A DNA stretch of 64,000 bases from Pseudomonas lundensis (lineage in GTDB: Bacteria > Pseudomonadota > Gammaproteobacteria > Pseudomonadales > Pseudomonadaceae): assembly GCF_001042985.1 (NCBI RefSeq), contig NZ_JYKY01000009.1:1-64000 (forward strand), read 5' to 3'. A model generated the notes under the pieces. The model was not told where the DNA came from and ran no database searches. It worked only from the letters and a program-made list of their open reading frames with translations. Numbering within the stretch: position 1 is the stretch's first letter; each line of letters begins with the position of its first letter. Of the stretch, positions 9,801-19,319 are shown one piece after another. The translations under genes were made by a program, and so were the position numbers.

Positions 9801-10526
9801 TGCTGGCAAGTGCTCGGCCAGCGGCTGCAATTGGCCTTTTAGCTGTGCGTTGAGGTAGCCGGTACTGTCAGCGATCAGATTCAGGGAAGTGCGTAAATGG
9901 CCGTCGACCTTGAGCGCCAGCGCCCAGGGTGTTTGATCAGACGAGGGCAGCCGGATAGTGCCTTGCAGGGTCAACGGCCAGTCACCATTGGGCTGCAACA
10001 GACCGGACAACTCGACGTTCACGTCCTCGCGATCCACGTGCACCGAATCGATCTGCAACCCTTTGGAGGTCCATTGAGCCGCCATCTGCATGCCCTTGAG
10101 CTGCTCGATACCGTTAAACAGCACATTGCCGACTTTGATCACACCCACTTCGATGGCCACCGGCAACGTCAATTCAGGCAGGCTGACCGGCCCGCTGCTG
10201 CTGTCTTCACTGGGCGGGAATTGCAGGCTGACACGCTCGGCCTGCAACTGATCGATGCACAGGGTCATGCGTGTCAGGCAGGACGGCGACCAGGCAAAAA
10301 TCGGTTTATCCACTTCCACACGGCTGGTGCCCTGCTCCCACAGCAGATGGTCAGCACTCCATTGGCCGCCCAGGCGCCCGGCAAAATTGTCGATCTGCAA
10401 ACCTGGCACCTGGCCCAACACCCAGCGACTGCCCGCTTGCGTACCCAGCACGATCCCCAGCGCCAATGCCACCAACACCACCAGGGCCAGCAACACCAGA
10501 CCCGCTATTTTCAACCCACGAATCAC
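6852..10526 (-). CDS. tamB: TamB, inner-membrane translocation and assembly module subunit
   Basis: A 1224-residue AsmA-like protein. It has one N-terminal membrane helix (about residues 8-28, AGLVLLALVVLVALALGIVLG), a very long periplasmic beta-rich region and the C-terminal DUF490/TamB domain (about residues 880-1224, ending in DIFYKRDF). It spans the periplasm, pairs with TamA and helps insert outer-membrane proteins or move phospholipids. The start is a GTG that shares the sequence GTGA with the tamA stop, so the two are translationally coupled in one operon. Confidence 0.93.
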   Translation of the reverse strand: MIRGLKIAGLVLLALVVLVALALGIVLGTQAGSRWVLGQVPGLQIDNFAGRLGGQWSADHLLWEQGTSRVEVDKPIFAWSPSCLTRMTLCIDQLQAERVSLQFPPSEDSSSGPVSLPELTLPVAIEVGVIKVGNVLFNGIEQLKGMQMAAQWTSKGLQIDSVHVDREDVNVELSGLLQPNGDWPLTLQGTIRLPSSDQTPWALALKVDGHLRTSLNLIADSTGYLNAQLKGQLQPLAEHLPAQVIITADAFKASPELPDTLQVNQLVLTAKGDLKDGYVLDGSASLPAEKAPVRVLLKGRVDATGAQVSALNLTVSPEQHLNLSGRVDWQEGVKADAKIDWLAFPWHRLYPVIAKPEVDLRTFNGEVSYTDGNYLGNFKANLDGPAGAFSLASPFSGDLGNLYLPQLELVAGQGKAQGHVKVQFADGVAWDTALDLSAIDPAYWVAELPGNLGGPLRSTGSFKDERLELNANLDLKGRLRGLPAVLQAKAQGAGEDWNLSALDIRLGDNRINGTARVQQQLKAQLDLNLPRLGQLWPDLRGQLKGRVDVGGTLKAPQGKLVLNGQQLAFADNRLQHLSLDAALDRNQHGRIDLKGSGITSGDTQLGVLTVNGSGDLKRQQLKLALQGPMLQLALALDGGLDKDQWRGRLLSGDVKAGGQDWALQKPARLERLADGRINLGAQCWMSGPASLCSEEQRLMPDPKLRFHLKQFPLDSLAKWLPDDFRWQGQLNADLSLDLPASGPKGQVVVDASGGTLRIKDKGQWLDFPYQTLRLTSQLTPSRVDTRFDFNGGKLGQLMLNARINPLPKSKPVTGDFRLSGLDVSVIRPFVPMVETLAGQLNGTGTFTGGLLAPRINGTVALTGGQISGPQLPTTIENLQLTANIVGETALLNGGWTSGQLGLGSISGNVAWGNTMAVNVLVKGSHLPVTVEPYAKLDVAPDLRISLNPDNTLLIAGNVNVPKGEITVRELPPSTVKVSDDTVIVGQQTSDADAPMVVDMDIDVIVGQELLTFSGFGLNADLVGQVHIGNNLDTRGELRLNNGRYRAYGQRLTIRRARLLFAGPIAQPYLDIEAIRQTDDVIAGIRLTGSAEQPTTQIFSEPAMSQEQALSYLILGRPLSGTGEDNNMLAEAALGLGLMGSSGITSGLANHLGIKDFELDTEGSGDSTSVVASGKINERLSVGYGVGVFEPASTIALRYKLSKRVYVEVASGFASSLDIFYKRDF

Positions 10527-12250
10527 AGTTCTGGCCCCATGGAAAAGTGCAAACGAACGCCGCCGTCATCATCCAGCGCGTGGGCCAGGTCGAGACGGAT
10601 CGGACCGACCGGCGAGACCCAGCGGATCCCCACCCCGACCCCGGTTTTCAGGCTTGGAAAATCAAGGTTGTTGAAGGCGTTGCCTTTGTCGACAAAGGTT
10701 GCCCAGCGCCACTTATCCGCGAACTGGTATTGATACTCGACGCTGCCCGCAACCATGTAGCGGCCGCCGATCCGGTCACCGTCGGAGTTTTTCGGTGACA
10801 GGCTCTGGTAGTCATAGCCGCGTACGCTTTGATCACCACCGGCGAAGAAACGCAGCGACGGTGGCACTGATTTGTAGCCGTTGGTGGCACTGCCGCCGAA
10901 CTGTATGCGGCCGAGGAAACGGTGTTTTTCCCACAGAGTTGTCAACGCCTTGAATTGCGCGTTGCCGTGCAACAGGTTGGTGTCCGACATCAGCCCTTCC
11001 TTGGCCACCTGCGCATCCAGCGACACGCTGTAACCATGGGACGGGTCGATGCGGTTGTCGCTGCGCAACACGGCATAGCTGACGCCCGGCATCAACAGGG
11101 TGCTGAGCCCCGAGTCGTCGCCCAACCGGTACTCTTCGTGCTGCCAGCGCAACGAGACAATCCGCGTCCAGCCGTTATCCAGCTTGCTGTGCCACTCGGG
11201 GCCGACGGTCAGCAATTTGCTCAAGGTGTCGGTGTTGGCGATTTCTTCGTACTGATACCCGGCCGCAAAACGCAGTTTGTCGGTCAGCGGCGGGTCGAGC
11301 GGAATGTCGTACCAGGCGCCAACGTTTTGCTTGGGTTGTGAAATTTCAGACTCAAAACCGTAACTGTCCCCACGGGCATTGTCCCAGTGACGCATCCAGC
11401 TGGCCTTGCCTCGCGGCCCGGTATCGGTCGAGTAGCCCAGGCCCAACGTCATGGTGCGCGGTTTGCGCGTATGCAGGTCGACATCCACCGGGATGACCTG
11501 CCCGACAGCCGTACTGGGCGCGGCATCGACCCGCACCACTTCAAAATAGCCGCTCGATTGCAGGTTCTGGTTCAGTTCGTTGACCAGTTCCGAATCGTAG
11601 GGCGTGTCCGGTTTGAACGGCACCATGCGCTGCAACAGCACGTCATCGAACGGCGTGTCACCCGTAAAGCTGACCTTGCCCAGCACGTAACGCGGCCCGC
11701 TTTCGTAGACAAGATTGATGTCTGCGTAGCCCCCCTTGGGGTCGACCAGCAGCTCGTGACGGGTGAATTTACCGTCAAAGAAACCGTAGCGCAGCGCCCG
11801 GTTCTGGATCATTTGCTTGGCGCTTTCGTAATTGCCCTGGTTAAGCACGGCCCCCGGCTTGAGGTCGTCAGCGGGCGGAATTTGAAACGCCTTGAGCGAA
11901 GCCGCCGGGCCTTCGACACGCACGTTGACGTTGCGCAGATGCACCGGCTCGCCGGGATCGATGCTCAACACCAGACGCGGCGGCGTGCCGGGCTGGACTT
12001 CACTTTCAATGATGGGGTTGTAGTACCCCAAGGCTTGCGACGCTTTGAGGGCCTGCTCGTGTGCGCCGCGTTTGAAGCGCAGCAAAGCCGCCTCGTCGCG
12101 GTCGCCGAGGCTGCCTATATAGCCTTCCACATTGGCCTTGAGGGCGTTATTGGCGGGCTTGACCCTGACCACCAGCTCGCTTTGCGCACAGACTGCAAAG
12201 CTGCTGAGCAGCAGGACCACACCGCTGGTAAATCTTCCTGGAAACGTCAT
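10523..12250 (-). CDS. tamA: TamA, Omp85-family outer-membrane protein
   Basis: A 575-residue protein with signal peptide (cleavage near FAVCAQS), three POTRA repeats (about residues 20-260) and a 16-strand Omp85 barrel. The hallmark motif GGDQSVRGYDYQSL is near residue 455, and the C-terminus RLHFSMGPEL is typical of barrel ends. A TTG at 12274 would extend the protein by eight residues; I prefer the ATG at 12250 because it gives a clean signal peptide. Neither has an obvious ribosome binding site. It lies upstream of and overlaps tamB. Confidence 0.92.
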   Translation of the reverse strand: MTFPGRFTSGVVLLLSSFAVCAQSELVVRVKPANNALKANVEGYIGSLGDRDEAALLRFKRGAHEQALKASQALGYYNPIIESEVQPGTPPRLVLSIDPGEPVHLRNVNVRVEGPAASLKAFQIPPADDLKPGAVLNQGNYESAKQMIQNRALRYGFFDGKFTRHELLVDPKGGYADINLVYESGPRYVLGKVSFTGDTPFDDVLLQRMVPFKPDTPYDSELVNELNQNLQSSGYFEVVRVDAAPSTAVGQVIPVDVDLHTRKPRTMTLGLGYSTDTGPRGKASWMRHWDNARGDSYGFESEISQPKQNVGAWYDIPLDPPLTDKLRFAAGYQYEEIANTDTLSKLLTVGPEWHSKLDNGWTRIVSLRWQHEEYRLGDDSGLSTLLMPGVSYAVLRSDNRIDPSHGYSVSLDAQVAKEGLMSDTNLLHGNAQFKALTTLWEKHRFLGRIQFGGSATNGYKSVPPSLRFFAGGDQSVRGYDYQSLSPKNSDGDRIGGRYMVAGSVEYQYQFADKWRWATFVDKGNAFNNLDFPSLKTGVGVGIRWVSPVGPIRLDLAHALDDDGGVRLHFSMGPEL

Positions 12251-12313
12251 AGGCGCGGATGCTAACACGGGCAAGGAGCGTCATAGAGCACACCTGGGGG
12301 AAGAAGTTCGTCC

Positions 12314-12964
12314 TCAACCCGTTGCTGTATGTAACACCTGAGGATTGGCGTGAAAGAAAACGTGCTCACGCACCGGCCCGATGGCGACTTCGCCAATTTC
12401 GACGTAACCCTGCTTCTTATAAAACTCCAGGTAACGCGGGTTGCCCGTATCCAGCACCACCCCTTCGGAGTGTTCGTCTTCGGCGCACCAGTTGTGCACG
12501 GCTTCGAGCAACTGCTCGCCATAATGCTGGCCCTGAAATTCAGGGTGAATGCCCAGCAGCGGCAGCATGTGCACGGCATCGCCCGGCACGCAGGCCAGCA
12601 CCGCCTGATGGTACTCAAGGTAACGGCGAGTACAACGCAAACCGGTACTGAGCACCATGCGCAACTGCCAGGCCCAGCTTTCAGTGATGTCCAGACGCCG
12701 CATCGGCGGCGCGATCAGGGCCACCCCCACCAGCCGGTCATTGACCAGCAACCCCAGCCCCGGACGGTCCTGCAAAAAATGCTGTTTGACCAGTTCCCGC
12801 ACCGTCGCCCTGACCCGCTGTTCGTAACCCCGGCGGTCAGCATCGAACAGAAAGCGGAACGTCGGTTCATGCCGATAAGCCTGATACAGCAACGACCGCG
12901 CCTCGCGTGAGTACCCCCCATCGAGCAACTGGATCTGGGCGGTGGCATTCGACGTTTGCGTCAT
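12314..12964 (-). CDS. GNAT-family N-acetyltransferase
   Basis: A 216-residue GNAT protein. The acetyl-CoA-binding motif A appears as LLGIHPEFQGQHYGEQLLEAV, followed by VVLDTGNPRYLEFYKKQGY, a normal motif B. The frame continues upstream to 13057, but the ATG at 12964 has GGAG upstream and gives the usual start. The substrate is unknown. Confidence 0.8.
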   Translation of the reverse strand: MTQTSNATAQIQLLDGGYSREARSLLYQAYRHEPTFRFLFDADRRGYEQRVRATVRELVKQHFLQDRPGLGLLVNDRLVGVALIAPPMRRLDITESWAWQLRMVLSTGLRCTRRYLEYHQAVLACVPGDAVHMLPLLGIHPEFQGQHYGEQLLEAVHNWCAEDEHSEGVVLDTGNPRYLEFYKKQGYVEIGEVAIGPVREHVFFHANPQVLHTATG

Positions 12965-13148
12965 GACGTTCAATCTCCGTGGCGGCGCTTGGATGGCGGC
13001 GCTTCTAGTGAGTACGAGCCCCCGAGTGCCACAACAGTTCCATCGTGGCGCATGCAACCTACGTTAGCAGTGCATTTGCCCTACCGCACGCTGGCCGCTG
13101 AGGCGTCAGTCCGCTAGCATCGCTGTTTTTGCTCAGGACTGCCCGCCC

Positions 13149-13961
13149 ATGAAAATTGTGTCATTCAACATCAACGGCCTGCGCGCTCGGCCTCATCAGC
13201 TGGCAGCGCTGATCGAAAAACATCAGCCGGACGTGATCGGCCTGCAAGAAACCAAAGTCAGTGACGAACAGTTCCCTTTCGCTGACATTGAAGCGCTGGG
13301 GTATCACGTGCAGTTCCATGGCCAGAAAGGCCATTACGGCGTCGCGCTGCTGTCCCGTCAGGCGCCGCTGAGCATTAATAAAGGCTTTGCCACCGATGAA
13401 GAGGACGCCCAGCGCCGCTTCATCTGGGGCGAATTCGCGGACGAAAACGGTCAGCCGGTGACCATCATGAACGGGTATTTCCCACAAGGTGAAAGCCGCG
13501 ATCACCCCACCAAGTTCCCTGCCAAGCAACGTTTCTACAGCGATTTGCAGCAGTTGCTTGAAAGCCGGTTCAGCAACGAACAGCCTTTGGTGGTCATGGG
13601 CGACATCAATATCTCGCCCCAGGATTGCGACATCGGTATCGGCGAGGTCAACGCCAAGCGCTGGCTGAAAACCGGCAAATGCAGCTTCTTGCCCGAAGAG
13701 CGCGAGTGGATGGAGCGCCTCAAGGGGTGGGGCCTGGTGGACAGCTTTCGCTACCTGCACCCGGACGTCACCGACCGCTTCAGTTGGTTCGACTACCGTA
13801 GCCGCGGCTTCGAAGACGAACCCAAGCGCGGCCTGCGCATCGACGTGATTCTGACCTCCCAAGGGTTGGTGCCGCGCATCAAGGACGCAGGCGTCGACTA
13901 CGACCTGCGCGCCATGGAAAAACCATCAGACCATGCGCCGATCTGGCTGGAACTGAGCTGA
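13149..13961 (+). CDS. xthA: Exonuclease III / AP endonuclease
   Basis: A 270-residue enzyme of the EEP family, matching the length of E. coli ExoIII (268). Active-site residues are in place: Asn7, Glu34 (LQETKV), the [14 protein letters not shown] loop and the final Asp261-His262 pair (SDHAP). It cuts DNA at abasic sites during base excision repair and degrades 3' ends. It appears monocistronic; the 118-base gap downstream to the next ribosome binding site is GC-rich without other genes. Confidence 0.95.
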   Translation: MKIVSFNINGLRARPHQLAALIEKHQPDVIGLQETKVSDEQFPFADIEALGYHVQFHGQKGHYGVALLSRQAPLSINKGFATDEEDAQRRFIWGEFADENGQPVTIMNGYFPQGESRDHPTKFPAKQRFYSDLQQLLESRFSNEQPLVVMGDINISPQDCDIGIGEVNAKRWLKTGKCSFLPEEREWMERLKGWGLVDSFRYLHPDVTDRFSWFDYRSRGFEDEPKRGLRIDVILTSQGLVPRIKDAGVDYDLRAMEKPSDHAPIWLELS

Positions 13962-14103
13962 CAGCGCGCCTGTGCGCCGCTGCCGGGCCACGCCATCGCG
14001 CGGAGCACGTCAGCGGCACGCCGCACGATCCGGCTGTCATCGGCTTGCAACGTTTCTGACTTAAATTGCTGGCACTTTTATGGCCCCAGGAAGGTGCCGG
14101 ATC

Positions 14104-15420
14104 ATGCTGCGTTTAACGTCTTTCATCCTGCTGTGGGCCATGACGGCGTTGGCCTGGGCCGCACCGGTGGCTGACCTGAGGATTCAGGGTTCCAACACGA
14201 TTGGCGCCAACCTTGGCCCGGCGCTGGTTGCCGCCATGCTTGCCGGGCAAGGCTTGCGCGACATCCACAGCGTGGCCGCGCCGCCTCCCAACGAACAGAC
14301 CATCATCGGCACTGACGCCCACGGCCGACAGGTGCGGGTGGACGTCGCGGCCCACGGCTCAGGCACCGGATTCGCCGCCCTGAATGCCGGTCAGGCCGAT
14401 GTGGTGGCGTCTTCACGCCCGATCAAGGACCGCGAGCTGGTGGACCTCGAACGCCTGGGCGACCTCAAAAGCCCGGACGCCGAACAGGTGATTGCCATTG
14501 ACGGGCTGGCGATCATCCTCCACCCGCGCAACCCGCTCACAACGTTGAACACCGAGCAACTGGCACAGGTCTTCAGCGGCCAGATCCAGACGTGGGAAGC
14601 ATTAGGCGGCATCGGTGGGGCGATTCATCTTTATGCGCGGGACGATCAGTCCGGCACCTGGGAAACCTTCAAGGAGTTGGTGCTTAATCGCAGCCCGCGG
14701 GGGTTGAGCCCGGACGCCAAGCGTTTCGAGTCCAGCGAGCAATTGTCCGATGCGGTCAGCCGGGACCCGCAAGCCATCGGGTTTATTGGCCTGGCCTATG
14801 TACGTCAGGCCAAGGCCGTGGCCATCGTTGACGGTGCCTCCCAACCGATGCTGCCGCTGGAGAGCCTGATTGCCAGCGAAGATTACCCGTTGTCGCGGCG
14901 CCTGTTCTTTTACCTGCCGCCCAACGCGAATAATCCTTGGGCCAAAGCCCTGATTACCTTCACCCAAAGCACCCAAGGCCAGGCCATCGTCGCGCGCAAC
15001 GGCTTTGTGGCCCAAAGCATCGTGGCAGGCCACGTGACGCCCGGGCCGCACATGCCGGCCGAATACCGGACGCTCACGCAACAGGCGCAGCGCTTGTCGG
15101 TGAATTTTCGTTTTGAAGAAGGCAGCGCCTCGCTGGACAACAAGGCCCGGCAGGATGTGTTGCGTGTCGTGGACTATTTGCGGGCCCACGACAAACTCGG
15201 CAAACAGGCGACGCTGGTGGGCTTTGGCGATGTGAAGGACGACCCCGAGCGAGCGCAACTGTTGTCAAAACTGCGGGCAATGGCCGTGCGCCGGGAATTG
15301 GCGAAAAGCGGTGTCATCCTGCGCGAAATCCGCGGCTACGGCGCGCAAATGCCGGTGGCGGCCAACACCGAAGACGAAGGCCGCGTGAAGAATCGCCGGG
15401 TTGAGGTGTGGGTGTATTGA
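14104..15420 (+). CDS. Phosphate-binding-like (PstS/PBP) domain fused to OmpA domain
   Basis: A 438-residue exported protein. A signal peptide (MLRLTSFILLWAMTALAWA) is followed by a PBP_like_2 phosphate-binding fold (about 25-310, with IQGSNTIG, AAHGSGTGF and RDDQSGTWETF loops like those holding phosphate in PstS). The C-terminal OmpA-like peptidoglycan-binding domain (about 325-438) contains NFRFEEGSASLDN and NRRVEVWVY. The start at 14104 is chosen because AGGAAGG lies nine bases upstream; an earlier ATG at 14080 would put that motif inside the gene. There are no transporter genes nearby, so it may scavenge or sense phosphate at the cell wall rather than feed an ABC importer. Confidence 0.85.
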   Translation: MLRLTSFILLWAMTALAWAAPVADLRIQGSNTIGANLGPALVAAMLAGQGLRDIHSVAAPPPNEQTIIGTDAHGRQVRVDVAAHGSGTGFAALNAGQADVVASSRPIKDRELVDLERLGDLKSPDAEQVIAIDGLAIILHPRNPLTTLNTEQLAQVFSGQIQTWEALGGIGGAIHLYARDDQSGTWETFKELVLNRSPRGLSPDAKRFESSEQLSDAVSRDPQAIGFIGLAYVRQAKAVAIVDGASQPMLPLESLIASEDYPLSRRLFFYLPPNANNPWAKALITFTQSTQGQAIVARNGFVAQSIVAGHVTPGPHMPAEYRTLTQQAQRLSVNFRFEEGSASLDNKARQDVLRVVDYLRAHDKLGKQATLVGFGDVKDDPERAQLLSKLRAMAVRRELAKSGVILREIRGYGAQMPVAANTEDEGRVKNRRVEVWVY

Positions 15421-15487
15421 GACGGCTACCCGTTGCAGACGCGCAAAGCCGCTTCCCACGGCAACGGGTACACGCTCCGATTCAGCT

Positions 15488-16696
<1,209 letters not shown>

Positions 16697-16790
16697 GGGT
16701 GGCTACCTTCTACCGGGAATGTGGGAACGTGTGACCGATGCTAGTTGAGCGCCCCATCATTTACCTTGTCTATTTACCGCGTGTATCACC

Positions 16791-16811
16791 ATTCATAAGC
16801 AATATATGATT
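16791..16811. promoter_or_regulatory. LysR-type operator candidate
   Basis: ATTCATA and TATGATT, separated by seven bases, form an inverted repeat with one mismatch. It lies between the divergent acyl-CoA dehydrogenase and LysR genes, about 40 bases before the LysR start, in an AT-rich patch. The spacing fits LysR binding sites. Confidence 0.4.
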
Positions 16812-16850
16812 CACCACCAACCTCCCCTTCGCTAACACGAGTGGCGTGCC

Positions 16851-17816
16851 ATGAACCTGAACAAGGTCGATCTCAATTTGTTTGTGGTGTTCGATGCGAT
16901 CTACACCGAAGCCAACCTGACCCGCGCCGGGCAAATCATCGGCATCACTCAGCCTGCGGTGTCCAATGCGCTGGCCCGGCTGCGCGAAAGTTTCAACGAC
17001 CCGCTGTTTGTGCGCACCGCCCAAGGCATGGTGCCGACTCCCATGGCGCAAAACATCATCAACCCGGTGCGCAGTGCGCTGGCTTTGTTGCGGGTCTCGG
17101 TACAAGAGAGCCGCACCTTCAACCCCTTGCAGGCCAACAAGACCTTTCGCATCAGCATGACCGACCTGACAGAAGCCGTGGTCTTGCCCCCGCTGTTTCA
17201 GCGTTTACGCAAGCAGGCTCCTTCTGTGGTGGTGGAAAGCTTGTTGTCCCATCGACGTGAGACCACCAGCGATCTGGCTGCGGGACGTCTGGACTTCGCC
17301 ATTGATGCGCCACTGAACACCGACCCGCAAGTTCGCCACGTCAAGCTGATGGAAGACCGCTACGTGTGCGCGATGCGCCCCGCCCATCCGCTGGCGGGTC
17401 AGCCGTCGATTTCACTCGATGAGTATTTGGGGCTGACGCACATCCACATTTCGACGCGGCGTAACGGGCTGGGCCAGGTCGACCTGGCCCTGGGCAAAAT
17501 GGGCCTGCAACGCAAAATCACTCTACGTTCGCAGCATTACCTGATGGCCTCCAACGTGTTGCAACACACCGACATGGTGATGACCGTGCCCGAGCGGTTT
17601 GCCCGGCGTCATGCGCTGCACTTTGTGGCGCTGCCGCTCAACGAGCTGCCCAACGTGGAAACCCATTTGTATTGGCACGAGAGTACCGAGCAAGACCCGG
17701 CCAACCGCTGGATGCGCGAACTGTTGATCGAGCTGTGCGAACAACAAGTGGCCCTTGAAACCAGGCAGCGGGCGCAGCCCTTGCTTGACGTAAACGTCAA
17801 CCAGCCATTAGCTTAA
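16851..17816 (+). CDS. LysR-family transcriptional regulator
   Basis: A 321-residue LysR protein of the NodD/LeuO-like group. The helix-turn-helix is at about residues 7-65 (DLNLFVVFDAIYTEANLTRAG...ITQPAVSNALARLRESF), followed by a periplasmic-binding-like effector domain. It is divergent from the acyl-CoA dehydrogenase, its most likely target, and co-directional with liuR 26 bases downstream. The last 10 codons contain a LiuR-type operator (17785-17800), so the gene's end doubles as the liuR promoter region. Confidence 0.87.
   Translation: MNLNKVDLNLFVVFDAIYTEANLTRAGQIIGITQPAVSNALARLRESFNDPLFVRTAQGMVPTPMAQNIINPVRSALALLRVSVQESRTFNPLQANKTFRISMTDLTEAVVLPPLFQRLRKQAPSVVVESLLSHRRETTSDLAAGRLDFAIDAPLNTDPQVRHVKLMEDRYVCAMRPAHPLAGQPSISLDEYLGLTHIHISTRRNGLGQVDLALGKMGLQRKITLRSQHYLMASNVLQHTDMVMTVPERFARRHALHFVALPLNELPNVETHLYWHESTEQDPANRWMRELLIELCEQQVALETRQRAQPLLDVNVNQPLA
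17785..17800. promoter_or_regulatory. LiuR-type operator inside the 3' end of the LysR gene
   Basis: TTGACGTAAACGTCAA is a perfect palindrome (7+2+7). It matches the two boxes before liuA at 21498 and 21540 and lies 42 bases upstream of the liuR start. The left arm TTGACG could also serve as a -35 element, with TAGCTT 18 bases further on as a weak -10, close to the long-spacer layout of MerR-family promoters. Confidence 0.7.
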
Positions 17817-17842
17817 CCCCACGAACCTTCCAGAGCCCGCCC

Positions 17843-18238
17843 ATGAGCAGCCAGACGTACAGTATTTCCGACCTTGCCCGCGAGCTGGACATCACCACCC
17901 GTGCGATCCGTTTTTATGAAGAACAAGGGTTGCTGGCCCCTGAACGGCGAGGCCAGGAGCGGGTGTATTCAGGCCGGGACAAGGTCAGCCTGAAGCTGAT
18001 CCTGCGTGGCAAGCGCATCGGTTTTTCTCTGGCCGAGTGCCGCGAGCTGATCGAGTTGTACGACCCCACCAGCGGCAATCAGAAGCAACTGACCAGCATG
18101 CTGGCCAAAATCGCAGAACGCCGTCAGCAACTGGAGCAGCAACTGCTCGACATTCAGCAGATGCAACTGGAGCTGGACACCGCCGAAGAGCGTTGCACCC
18201 AAGCGCTGGAACACACCATCAAAAACCAGACGGCCTGA
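17843..18238 (+). CDS. liuR: LiuR, MerR-family regulator of leucine/isovalerate catabolism
   Basis: A 131-residue MerR protein. The N-terminal winged helix (YSISDLARELDITTRAIRFYEEQGLL) is followed by a long C-terminal coiled coil (about 80-122, Q/L/E-rich). There are no effector cysteines, which fits the non-metal subgroup. LiuR controls the liu genes in gammaproteobacteria. It is followed 31 bases later by liuE, so both are probably co-transcribed. A matching operator upstream suggests autoregulation. Confidence 0.9.
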   Translation: MSSQTYSISDLARELDITTRAIRFYEEQGLLAPERRGQERVYSGRDKVSLKLILRGKRIGFSLAECRELIELYDPTSGNQKQLTSMLAKIAERRQQLEQQLLDIQQMQLELDTAEERCTQALEHTIKNQTA

Positions 18239-18269
18239 ACCCGCCGCCCCCACTCAAACCGGTGACCCC

Positions 18270-19166
18270 ATGACATTACCCACCCACGTGCGCCTGATCG
18301 AAGTCGGCCCCCGCGACGGCCTGCAAAACGAAGCCCGGCCGATCAGCGTGGCTGACAAGGTGCAATTGGTTGACGCCTTGACCGATGCCGGACTCGGGTA
18401 CATCGAAGCGGGCAGTTTCGTTTCACCCAAATGGGTGCCGCAAATGGCGGGTTCGGCTGAGGTCTTCGCCCGCATCCAGCGTAAACCGGGCGTGGTGTAC
18501 GGTGCGCTGGCGCCCAACCTGCGCGGGTTTGAAGACGCGGTGGCCGCCGGGGTCAAGGAAGTCGCGGTGTTTGCAGCCGCGTCTGAAGCCTTCTCGCAAC
18601 GCAATATCAACTGCTCGATCAGCGAAAGCCTGGCGCGGTTCGTGCCACTGATTGAAGCCGCCCGGCAGCACGGCATTAGCGTGCGCGGTTATGTGTCCTG
18701 CGTGCTTGGCTGCCCGTATGAAGGCGATGTAGCGCCGCAGCAGGTGGCGGCCGTGGCCAGCGAGCTGTATGCCATGGGCTGTTATGAAGTGTCGCTGGGC
18801 GACACCATCGGCACCGGCACCCCCAGCGCCACTCGCACGCTGATTGAGACCGTGAGTGCTGCCGTGCCCAGGGAGAAACTGGCCGGGCATTTCCATGACA
18901 CCTACGGTCAGGCGCTGGTGAATATTTACGCCAGCTTGCAAGAAGGCCTCGCCGTGTTCGACAGCTCCATTGCGGGGCTGGGTGGCTGCCCCTATGCCAA
19001 GGGCGCCAGCGGCAATGTCGCCACCGAGGATGTGCTGTACATGCTCAATGGCATGGGCATCGAAACCGGTGTCGACATGGACAAATTGTTGCTCGCCGGT
19101 GAACACATCAGTCGGGTATTGGGCCGGGTCACCGGTTCACGTGTTGCCCGCGCCCGACAGGGCTGA
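18270..19166 (+). CDS. liuE: Hydroxymethylglutaryl-CoA lyase
   Basis: A 298-residue TIM-barrel lyase (also called mvaB). It splits HMG-CoA into acetoacetate and acetyl-CoA, the last step of leucine degradation. Diagnostic features are EVGPRDGLQNE at residues 11-21 (Arg15, Asp16), the metal-binding GHFHD (His207, His209), and the signature GLGGCPYAKGASGNVATEDV with the catalytic Cys240. It follows liuR and is closed by a strong terminator, separating it from liuABCD. Confidence 0.95.
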   Translation: MTLPTHVRLIEVGPRDGLQNEARPISVADKVQLVDALTDAGLGYIEAGSFVSPKWVPQMAGSAEVFARIQRKPGVVYGALAPNLRGFEDAVAAGVKEVAVFAAASEAFSQRNINCSISESLARFVPLIEAARQHGISVRGYVSCVLGCPYEGDVAPQQVAAVASELYAMGCYEVSLGDTIGTGTPSATRTLIETVSAAVPREKLAGHFHDTYGQALVNIYASLQEGLAVFDSSIAGLGGCPYAKGASGNVATEDVLYMLNGMGIETGVDMDKLLLAGEHISRVLGRVTGSRVARARQG

Positions 19167-19219
19167 AAAGTGTGCCGCAGTGTTACCGCACGGTAACCCA
19201 CACGAGTAACAAGGAAACA

Positions 19220-19247
19220 AACCGGCCCGTTCCAAGGCCGGTTTTTT
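19220..19247 (+). terminator. Rho-independent terminator of liuR-liuE
   Basis: AACCGGCC, an 8-base loop, GGCCGGTT, then a run of T's. It separates the liuE transcript from the crcY promoter just downstream. Confidence 0.85.
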
Positions 19248-19293
19248 AATACCTAAAAAAACAAACCGTTGATTTATAAGGGTTTTTAAAAGT

Positions 19294-19309
19294 TGGCACG
19301 GGTTCTGCT
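19294..19309 (+). promoter_or_regulatory. Sigma-54 promoter of crcY
   Basis: TTGGCACGGGTTCTGCT carries the -24 GG (19295-19296) and -12 GC (19307-19308), exactly ten bases apart. It agrees with the RpoN consensus at all but one or two positions. CrcZ/CrcY promoters are known to be RpoN-dependent and activated by CbrB. Confidence 0.85.
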
Positions 19310-19319
19310 ATCTCTATGG

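Noticed and set aside
14034..14051. A Pho-box-like CTGTCAT before the phosphate-binding/OmpA gene
   Set aside because: One half-site is exact but the second half (TTGCAAC) matches only three of seven positions, too weak to call.
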